The translations under genes and the position numbers were made by a program. Shown piece by piece: positions 8,768 to 18,900 of a DNA stretch of 22,825 nucleotides. The notes beneath the pieces were generated by a model. The model saw nothing but the letters and a program-made list of their open reading frames with translations, ran no database searches and had not been told where the DNA came from. Origin of the DNA: Evernia prunastri (lineage: Eukaryota; Ascomycota; Lecanoromycetes; Lecanorales; Parmeliaceae); contig NKYR01000238.1 in NCBI GenBank assembly GCA_003184365.1, positions 1-22,825 of the forward strand, in the 5' to 3' direction. Every line of letters starts with the position of its first letter. The stretch's first letter is position 1.

Positions 8768-8768
8768 N

Positions 8769-9850
8769 ATACCCGGAGCTTCGTCTGCCGCTGGATGCCA
8801 TATAGCTTCACGGACTTCTTTGTTACTGAGTCTACCGTTTTCTTCTAGGGGTTCGGGATATCTTGTTTCAGCAATGTCGCTTAAGTCCGCTATCGGTGAA
8901 GGGGGAAATAAGACTCTTCTTAAGGCTCTCACTTTGCCTTCGAAGTCCTTTGCTTTGCCTCCGTTCTCGTCTTTAATCGCTGGAAACTGTGGTAATTCTT
9001 TTGGTTTGCCGCTTTGTTGTCTCCCCCACTTTGCAAGCTTCCAGACCCCCGTGGGTCTTAAGGATGCTTTGTGTACACTTTCGCGAAAGGAAAACGTCTT
9101 CGCTTTGCGAATAGCTCGAACTTTCTCATGATTCGCCGCTTTGAGGGCTTCCTCCGTCCGTGTGCTCCTGCTTCGTGTGTATTCTCTCAAACACTCTTTT
9201 GCCTTGAGCGTGACCTTAGCACATCGCGCTGTCCAATATGATTTGGCATTCTGATGTGGCCTTTTCCATGGGATTGTGATGTCCACTATTTCTCGGAACC
9301 CTTTAAACATCCTTTCTAGATATGCGTCAATGTCATCGCGAGTGGCGAGTTCTGGCCTGCGTAGTGTGTAGGACAAGGCGTTGGCTCCTTGTTCTACTTC
9401 TCTTCTTGTCGAGATTTCCTCTAGCTTCTTCCAAGCGCGGCGAGGACGCTGTTTCGCCTCCTCCCATGACCATTCTAACTCGGTCATAACAGGGAAATGA
9501 TCTGATCCGTAATGTAAGTCTTCGCGGGTCGTACAGCTACTTAATGCTTGATAGGCGCCTTTTGTAAAGAAGGTTAGGTCGATGGTGCTTTCGTGTCCTC
9601 GAGCTTTCCACGTGACTGCTCCTTTCGGGGTTCCCAGTTCCATCTCCCTTTCTTCTATGGTTTCCAGTAGTTGATCGGCCATGGCGTGATATGCGTATCT
9701 GCCTGCGTTGTTCCATCTTGGGTGATGTAGATTGAAGTCCCCCATCAGAACGTGTTCTCCCTCTTCCATCAATACTTTTCGTAGTAAAGGCAGTGTGGAT
9801 GCACTGTCCGTAGTGGTGTATTGGGATGGCGATGGATTATACACGTTGTG
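8769..9850 (-). pseudogene. LINE apurinic-type endonuclease fragment
   Basis: Minus strand; 362-codon open frame. It carries the endonuclease/exonuclease/phosphatase domain that nicks target DNA for target-primed reverse transcription. GDFNLHHPRW lies at residues 35-44, ESTIDLTF around 85-92 and YGSDHFPV at 112-119; these hold the family's Asn, Asp and His catalytic residues. The frame then runs through the basic linker to LSNKEV. The N-terminal third of the domain (catalytic Glu in the QEP motif) is absent: the element breaks off at about 9850, just before VYNPS, and meets RIP-mutated DNA, so it is 5'-truncated or cut. Positions 8769-9552 repeat 7985-8767 with few differences. Confidence 0.8.
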
Positions 9851-12800
9851 ATATAATTCTTCTTTATTTATAAAAGATCAATAATTATATTATAAAATGA
9901 TAAAAATAGAGAGTTTTAAATTTTTAAGTATCTTAAAGAATATTCGAGCGAAGTAATTAATTAAGTCAAATTTGACGATTTAATCGTCGAACTTTTAATG
10001 TTCTCGAAAAATATTAAAATTTATTAAAAGAACGTAATGAACTAACGTATTGATAAAATTAAGAAAGATTTTATAGTAATATCATAATCGAAGAAATTAT
10101 TAACTTTAAAATTGTTTATATTTAAGCTAAATTTATAAGAATAGATTAAATATCGCTTATTAATTAAAGTCGATTATATACTTATAAATATTAAAGAGAG
10201 TATTGAAATTCTTTTTAGCGATCTCTACGCGCGATTAGACGTAGAGATTAAACGTTTTATAAATTTAAGATCGCGAGAGTAATAGGAATTATAAAATTTA
10301 TATCGCTCGTAAAGTTTATCGAATAAAGAAAAATCTTTCGTTTTTTAAAGATATATTGAAATAAGTAATTTTTAAAGATATAATCGTTATATTTCGTGTA
10401 AAGATATAATTCATTATTAATACGTCGTTAACGCTTTTAAATTAAAATAAGATCTCGATTATCTTATTTTTTTTCTTAGATCGAATAGAATTTTAATCTA
10501 TAAAGAAGAGATTTATAATAACATTATTTTCGTTAATGAATCGATTAACGATAAATATCAAAGTTGAAATCGTGATTAAAGTAATAATGCGATTATTACG
10601 AGAAGTATAAGACATAATCTATCGTTATTTCTTATTTATTCTTTAATAAAGTAGCTTTAGATTTACGAAGAATAATAAATATACAAATATAAAGATTAAT
10701 AGAATACGAAGTTTATTATTTAATTCTTCAGTAAAGTTAAAGCGTTAATTCATCTCGTTATAATTAATACTATTAATATGAATTTCGAATTCGATTAAAT
10801 ATCAATAAAACGATCGATTAGTTTATTTAAGTTTTTGAATAAATCGCTAAATAGAAACTTTTTTATTCGAATTGTTAAAGATTAACTCGAATTGTTTATA
10901 AAATTGAATTATAATTTTAATTAAGACGTTATTATTAAAAGTAATAAGAAAGAGAAAACGTTATTCGACGATTTATTCAAGACGACTAATAACGTAATAT
11001 ATTATATTTATCTCAAATAAATATTAATTTATATTAATTCTAAATCTAATTTGAAACTTAAAAATAACTTTCTTCAAAACGACGCGATTATTATCAAGTT
11101 CTTGAAATTAAATAAATTAGATAATTTATATGCGAAAAATTCGTTAAAGATATAAATAAGCTGTGTTTTTTAGTTTAATATTATTAAGTTATTCTTAACG
11201 AAGATTAAGTTATTCTCGCTTTAAAGTCGTTCGTTATTCGTTTAAAATATATTAAATATTCTAAAATTTTACGATTAAGTCTAAGAATTATTTTAATCGA
11301 TTCAAATTAAAGTTATTTTAAATTAAATCTCTTTTAATTTTAAATATTAAGCTTTAAAGATTTTGAAGAGTCGAGTAGAATCTTCGTTAGCGATAGCGAG
11401 AAGAAATTTTAAATTAGAAATATAATCTTATTTTATTAAAGAAGATTATTAATTATCGAAATTATTAGAAATATCGAAATTTCTAAAAATATTAAATACG
11501 TTACGAAGTATATTCGAAATTATAATGTTTCGAAGAGAGATTGACTTAATTTTGAAGATCGAAGTTGATTAAGAATAAGATAAGTAATTTAAGAATTATC
11601 GATTAAGTGTGATAATAACATAATTATTACTCGTAATATCACGATCGAAGATATAATATTAAAATGACTTAATAATTTTTATGACTAGATTTATTATATA
11701 AGACGAGTACGAAGAAGAAAGCAAGAAAGAGAAAGAGTTTCTTTTAGAAGATTAAATATTCAAATTCTTAGCGCTTTACTAAGAAATCAAATATCAACGA
11801 GAATCGTGTGTCAATTCGCATGCTAAGTCATTATATTCTATTTAGTCATTATAGATTTTTTGATAGAGCTAAGTTAGATCGTGATAATCTCTAACGAATC
11901 TAATAAAAGCGCGCTAATAAATACGATAAATATAAATTTTAAAGATCTAAATACCATGAATAAAAGAATATATTAGTTTTATAAGAATTATAAGATATAA
12001 AAAGAAGAAGTATTAACCAATATAGTTATTAAGATTTGTTAAAAAACGTGTGAGACGAAAGTAAACTAAGTAAATTGCTGAAGATTAATTATTATAATAG
12101 ATATATTAGAGAAATATATATATATATATTCTTTCTTCGACTGCTCTATTCGATTTATTCTTATAGATTAAACGTAATTATCGTGTTCTGACGAGTTTAG
12201 TTAGAATTATAACAAGCTTGTTATAGAGATAAATAAATCGTTCGTAAGAGGAAAAGAGATGTTATCTCTCGTATGTATTATATCAATTCGAATATAAACG
12301 AGTTATTTTGTTATCGATATCTTCTACTAAATATATCGAATCTTGAATTATTTAAATATTTACGAACGATAAACGATAATATTCTTTCTATCTATTATAA
12401 TATATATATAGCGAAAGATCTACTATAAAATAACGTCGAATAAGATTAAATTTTAAAAAAAGTAGATATCTAATAGAGCGAATAATACTTACGAAGTTTA
12501 TTCGATATAGTTCTATTTAATTATAATTTTAACGATTTATTAAATTTATAAATAAGTATCGAACGAGATATATATTTTTCTCTCTCTTTATATATAATTA
12601 AGTATATTATAAAGTAAAAAGAATATCGCGCTATTAATATAACAAAACATTACGAACTCTTTTAATTTAATATTTTGATATTTTAAATTCGAAACGCTTT
12701 CGTTAAGAATATTTAATCTTTTTTTTACTCGTAAAATAAGTCGCTAAGTCGCTTTCTTCTTCGTATCTTATCTTTATTTACACTATTAAATAAATTTACA

Positions 12801-13143
12801 ACTAAATAATTTATATAATTAAATTTTTTGACGATTATATTTAAATTTTTTAAATTAATTATTAAGATCTTTTTCTATCGAACGATACGTAAATCAAGTA
12901 AACTATCGTCGAGAATTTCTATTTTTATTTGATTAACATTCGTCTAAAATAAATTTTTTTTTACGAAAAATATACGTTTTAGCGACTTTGATCTTTTAAA
13001 ATATGATTAAAAATATGATTAATATTATAATAATAATCGCAATCGATTTTTACGCGAAAAACTCGATTATCGAATAAATAATTAAAACGAGATATAAAAT
13101 AATCTTAATAATAATCAAATAATAGCTATTAACGTTATTTAAA
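9851..13143. repeat. RIP-mutated block, left part
   Basis: Over 3 kb of AT-rich DNA with CpG retained and CpA/TpG depleted, and no intact gene. Short decayed coding-like stretches can be seen (for example around 10200-10280 on the plus strand) but no catalytic motif is recognisable, so the ancestral element is unnamed. From about 12560 the sequence is a diverged direct repeat of 15165-15753. The last 13 bases (13131-13143) form the left half of a LINE target duplication. Confidence 0.7.
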
Positions 13144-13575
13144 CCGCTAGGACTAGACAAAGAAACCCAAAACAAGAAAATGGGTAAGGAGAAGAGGGGA
13201 AGCAAAAAGAAGGCATAGAAGGAGACAATCACGGAAACAATAGCGGCAGACTGAAAGAGAACGGAAGTGACAGTGGTTTGTGGCAACAACTTGACAGTCA
13301 AAGACTAAGAGTTGACAACAATGATAACACGAGAGGATAAGTTGAAGTTTTTGTCCGAAAGGTTTCTTCAGCGCTACAAATATTCGAGGAACTCCCTGAT
13401 TAGTAAAGTAGTTTACTAGATAGGCGTATTAAGCAATCAAATCAAATCAACGTTATTTAAAATTTAATCATTAATTCTATTAATTAAATCTTTTTTCTTA
13501 ATAACTCTAAGAATATTAATAAAATTAGATTTTAAAATATCGTGCTGCGAAGAATTCGAAGTAACTTTAAATTTA
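12560..13575 (+). repeat. RIP-mutated direct repeat, copy 1 (interrupted)
   Basis: This aligns by eye with 15165-15855. Shared landmarks include acgatacgtaaat (12889 and 15511 regions), ttttacgcgaaaaac (13048 and 15660 regions), aataatagctattaacgtta (13119 and 15729 regions) and a taaaa.atcgt motif after the insertion. The LINE fragment 13144-13448 interrupts this copy. The repeats could be degraded LTRs or ends of one element family; orientation is direct. Confidence 0.7.
13131..13461 (+). mobile_element. 5'-truncated LINE type B insertion with 13-bp TSD
   Basis: Unmutated LINE sequence occupies 13144-13448. It contains the last codons of ORF2, the full 3' UTR with both hairpins and a CAAAT tail, and is about 98 percent like the copy at 4292. 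The 13-bp duplication aacgttatttaaa flanks it at 13131-13143 and 13449-13461. The target is RIP-mutated while the insert is not, so it arrived later. The minus-strand open frame 13050-13301 is antisense to the 3' UTR and not a gene. Confidence 0.9.
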
Positions 13576-15855
13576 TATCGATAATTTCTTTAAATATTTC
13601 TTTTATTCTTCTTTAAGATAGTCGTATTATTTACTTTCGAGTTAAAATCTCTCTAAATATTATTATTTAATTTGTCTATAATATAATAATTAAAATTAAT
13701 CTCGCTAAATTATTTTTAATAATCGATCTTATTTTCTAAAACGAGATTTTGATATAAAATCGTTGTTATCGATTATATACTTTAAAACGTCTAAATTTTT
13801 TTTTTGTTTTTTTGATAAAATCGTTATATACTTCTGCGATAACTTTCGTTAAATACTTTTAATTATTAAAAACGTCGAATTAAATTACATTATTTAAACT
13901 ATTTTTAGAACGTTATTTTTTAAAAGTTATATTTAAATTCTTAAACTAACGAAAAATATACGACTTCGAAATTCGATTCTAATTAATTAAGATCGCGCTA
14001 ATATAAAAGAAGTTATGTAAAATCTATTAGATATAAATAATAAGATCACTATAAGTACGATTAAAGAAAAAATCGTTAATTAATTTATCGACTAATTAGC
14101 AGAAGACTTCGTTATTATATTAATTAATACTATTTATAGTAATATCGATTTACATCGCTTAGCTAATTTTTATACGTTTAAAATAATTCTCTATATTTTT
14201 AATAAACACGTCGTCGATTCTAATATTTAAGTATTTAATCGCTTTTTTAAGACGAAGATCGTTTATAATAATCGCGATTAAATTATTAATAAAGAAGATA
14301 ACTTTCTTTTCTCTATAGATATATTCGAATCTCTCGTTTTTCTATCGTATTATTTAAAATTAAAATAAAACTATATAGTTATAACACTAAGAAATTTGAA
14401 ATCGATAATAAATCTTTATAATAATATACGTCTGTAAGTCAAATAAATTAAAATTAAAATACTTAATTATCGTATTTTCGATAACGAATATAATAATAAA
14501 CGTTACTATATATCGCGCATTTTATTATTATTATCGAATTTAAATATTCTAAATACTTTCGACGAATTTAATATTCTATTTATTTAAAAATTAATATAAC
14601 TATTAATAAGTCGTAAGAGTAATTATTATAATACGTCGATTCAAGTCTTTATTCGAAGATTTTCGCGTCTAATTAATTATATATAACTTTAAGTAGAGTT
14701 ATTAATAAGAATAAACTAGCTATTATAATTATAAAGAATCTATCGAAAAAGTAATTAAATCGATCGACGAAATATATTAGACATAAGATAATTAAGTAAG
14801 TTTTTCTATCGACGACGAGTCTATAATAGTAAAATTAGACGAATATCGTATAAGAGATAAATATCGTATAGTAGATATTATAGACGAATATCGTATAAAT
14901 CGCAATTAGAGTCTAATTTAATTTAGAGCTAAGACTTATCTTTAAACTAATTAATTGCGTTTAAACTAACTATATTTTTTAATATAAACTATAAATTAAA
15001 TTTATAAATCTATACTTATAATAATATATAACGAATATTCTAAAGTTATAAAAGAAAAATATAGATATAATAAGATTTTTATATAAAAGAGCGAAGATCT
15101 ATTGAAATCGAGCTAGATTTAATTTAAATATATATTTTTTAAATCTAGAAAGTGGTTTTTAAGCGAGAGAGAGAGATATATATATATAACTATTATAATT
15201 TACATGTAATAAAATATATTATATAGTAAAAAATATATCGTACTATCGATATAGAAAAATATTATAAACTTCTCTTATATAATTATTCAATTTTTTAGTC
15301 TCGAAAAACGCTTTCGTTAAATATACTATTTAATCTCTTTTATATAAAAAATAAGTCGTTAAATTACTAGCATTTCTCTTATATTTTCACTTTATTTATA
15401 TTTTTAAATAGTCTATAAATCTATAAATTAATAAATTTAGTTATTTAATAATTGTATTTAAACTTTTTAAATTAATTATTAAAAGTCTTTTCTATAAAAC
15501 GATACGTAAATAAATAGACTATCGTTAGAATCTCTTATAATTAAAATTCGTCTAAAAGATAATAACATTAATTTTATAAGAAATATACGTTTTAATAACT
15601 TTAAATTATTAAATTTTAATAGAGTTACGATAAATATTATAATAGTAATTATAATTAACTTTTACGCGAAAAACTTGGTTATCGAATTAATAATTAAAGC
15701 GATATACGATGAATTTAATAATAGTTAAATAATAGCTATTAACGTTATTTAAAACTCTAATATTAATTTTATCGATTTATTTTTCTTTTTAAATAATAAT
15801 AGAGATGTTAATAAGATTATACTTTAAAACATCGTATTATAAAGAGCTGTGATGA
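13462..15855. repeat. RIP-mutated block, right part
   Basis: About 2.4 kb of AT-rich DNA without genes. Positions 13462-13575 complete direct repeat copy 1, and 15165-15855 is copy 2, with the undisturbed site aacgttatttaaa at 15741-15753. The middle (13580-15160) has no recognisable protein trace. GC content returns to normal at about 15855. Confidence 0.7.
15165..15855 (+). repeat. RIP-mutated direct repeat, copy 2 (empty site)
   Basis: Paralogue of 12560-13575 that lacks the LINE insert. It shows the pre-insertion arrangement of the target sequence. Its right edge coincides with the return to unmutated sequence about 57 bases downstream of the ABC transporter stop codon. Confidence 0.7.
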
Positions 15856-15912
15856 CTTTCAAGCCTGGCAATGAAAATCTAAACGCAACGGGTTCTGATT
15901 TTCTTTTCTTAA

Positions 15913-18900
15913 TTATTCTTCTGAATGGTCTGCTAGATCATTCAGTCCCGTTTCCATCATCTCGGCTGTTGTAGACCCCTGCTCAAGAACACGGCCGTTC
16001 TTGAGCATGATATAATGATCCGCATTCCTCACCGCCTCCAGTCGATGTGCAATGGTAATGACCGTGCTCTCTCTTAATTCCTCTCTAAGTACCTGCTGGA
16101 TGTGGATTGCAGTCTCCACGTCGATCGATGCCGTTGCCTAGCGCTAACAGTGAGCTTCGATTTGTTTCCCAGGTTACGCAACTACCAAACAAAGATCGCG
16201 CAGTGGCAAGGCAGATTTCATACCTCATCAAGAATCACAATCGGGCTCCGCTTTAGCACAGCGCGGGCCAGCCCAACCAATTGCCTCTGTCCCTGGCTTA
16301 GATTTTGACCGCCAGCCTCAATTTTGGTATCCAACCTCCATTGATGAGTGTTGCATACACGACCAATGACGGCTTCGCAGGCCTCATTGGAGTATTCATC
16401 TAGAGGATCAAGGTTCTGTCGCATGGAGCCCGGGAAGAGGACTGGATCTTGAGCTAAAAAGGTTATGCGGCTTCGCAAAGCTTGTTTGTCAACCTTTGAG
16501 ATGTCGATCCCATCGACGAGGATACGACCAAACTCGGGTAGGACCGTGGCCAACAAAGCAAGTGATAAGGTACTTTTGCCAGATCCTGTCCGTCCAAGAA
16601 GCGCCGTGGTAGAACCTCCTCGAATGCAGAAAGACATGGAAGATATTGATGGATCCAAATGTGGCGCGTAGCGTATTGTAACATCTTCAAAAACTATGTT
16701 ACCTGTATAGGAGGGCCAAAAAGCTGGCGGGTCGATTATTCCGGCTGGCTCTTGCTGTAGATGTAACAGTTCCACGACCCTCTCCACAGAGACAAAATCC
16801 ATCTGAAGCTGTCCATATTGCCTGCAGAGCGCGTGCGTGCTCGTGACAAATTGAGAGGCCGCAATTAAGACGAATGCTATGAGTCCGACTGAGATACCGG
16901 AGTAAATTGCCATAAGAGTCAAAAGCAGCGTTGCGAATGCCGACAAGGCGTCAAAGCGATACATCAGCCATGCTTCCAGACTCCAATAGAAGTGGTCCAT
17001 CTTCTGGAACGCGTCCGTCACAGCAATCACTCTGTCTTGGAATACACTTTGAGCACAGAAGGCACGGACAGTTGTCAAACCATCCAATAGCGCGCCAAAA
17101 TTCGACATCAGTGGACTCAGAGATACCATTTCGAGTCGTCTCAGGCTCTGAGAGGTCGGCAGAAAGCGTATGAATATCAGCACAAACGCGAGCGACAGAA
17201 GAAGAGAAAATATGAGGAAGACTGGCGTCGATGATGCGATGATCACAAGAGAAGACAACCACGTGATGGAAAGAAATGCCTACGCGAAGATTGAAGTCAG
17301 CATTGCTTCTTCGAGTCAAATTTTGAAGTTGCGACACCTATTTTAGGAGTGGAGTGATCCATGTGCTTCTCGTTAGGTCTTGTAACTCAAAAAAGTACGA
17401 ACCACGCTTTGGAATTGTTGACTGATATTTCCACTAAAAAGTCGAAGTCAGCATGACTCCAGTATGAAATGTGAGATGTCGAAGGGGCGAGTGAATGAGG
17501 CGCTACTTGCACTGATAGAAAGCAAAGGAGATCATGCAAGTAGAGCTCATTCACATTAGTACTCACTCGACGGTTCCAATATCTGAGGTGAGACGATTCA
17601 TCAAACGACCCACGGGAGTAACGTCGTAGAAGCGAAACGTTGCATGGGTGACTCTCTGCAAAACTTCCATGAACATGTGACGTCCAGCCGAATAGATGAT
17701 GACCAGCATGAAGCTCTGAGAGATCAAAAACATGCACGATCGAACGGCAGCGATCAGGAAGAATCCGATGAGCCAAGGTCTTACGTTAGTCTCCGGCGAC
17801 GGCAGTAATGTGGCAAAGTGGCCGGATTTGACTCGACCATCGCTCCCTTCGAAGGCCTCTCCCCACATTTTGAGGAACCAAGTCTCTCCAACAGCGACGA
17901 GACGATATACTGCTAAGATGGAAATCAATAGAATCCACCACTTGATCTTTCCCGCTTTGATATACTCCCAATATACAGAGACTTTGACTCCACCATGCGC
18001 CCTGTGCTCTTCCTCGATGAAATTATCAGGCATACCGGCTTCTTGTGCCTCGTCACCTTCATTATTCATGTTATTGCCCGAACCAGATGATTCAGTTACG
18101 CTCAGCACGCTTGAGCCTGTACAATCGGTTGCGTCGAGAACTGTGGCACTGCCTTCCGATATCTGAACGAGCTGCCGTGCTAACCCACGACATAACTCGG
18201 TACGATGCGTGACCAGAATAACCATTCTACCTTCTAACAACGGACCTCCAAAGCATTTTCGCACGATGATTTCGGCTGTTGAATGATCAAGAGCGGAGAA
18301 TGGGTCATCGAGTAGAAGTAGCTGAGCCCGACTGAAAAGTGCCCTTGCCAACGATATTCGAGCTTTTTGCCCACCAGAGAGTCCAATGCCGTTTTCTCCG
18401 ATGTTTGACAGGTCACCGTCCTTGAAGGAAGCAAGATCTGGAGTCAGCGCACAAGCTTCTAAGACTTGCTTGTAGCGAACATCATCCGGCAACGAGGAAA
18501 AGAGTATATTCTCTTTGATGTTCATGCTTTGCAACCAAGGCGTTTGGCCGCAGTACCCAATCATCCCGTTAAAGCGAATTATTGAACCTGCCAAAGTGTC
18601 GAGCTCCCCCATTAACGCCTGTAATAGTGCTGTCTTACCAGCCCCGACTTTGCCAGTTATAACAGTCAGTCCAACTGGGAAGGCAATGCTGATTTCATGG
18701 AGCACAGGACGACCGCTTCCGGGCCAAGCAAACGAGGCCCTTTCCAACTTGAGCTCCGGCGTGGCTTCTTGTTGTGGGACTGGATCCTTGTTTGGCTCCT
18801 CCATGAAGTTCTCTATGCGGTCGACTGCAACTTTGGCGTTCAAAAAGACTGTTATCAAACCTGGGATCTCCCGAAGGCTACCTTCTAGCATACTGAACAA

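Noticed and set aside
8769..9850. TSD for the minus-strand LINE spanning 5743-9850
   Set aside because: Flanks (…aaaaaagataagaatt on the left, atataattcttc… on the right) do not match, and the element is interrupted by several n joins, so its two ends may not belong together.
9851..12560. Naming the ancestral element of the large RIP block
   Set aside because: Short coding-like stretches are visible but no catalytic or structural motif could be read with confidence.
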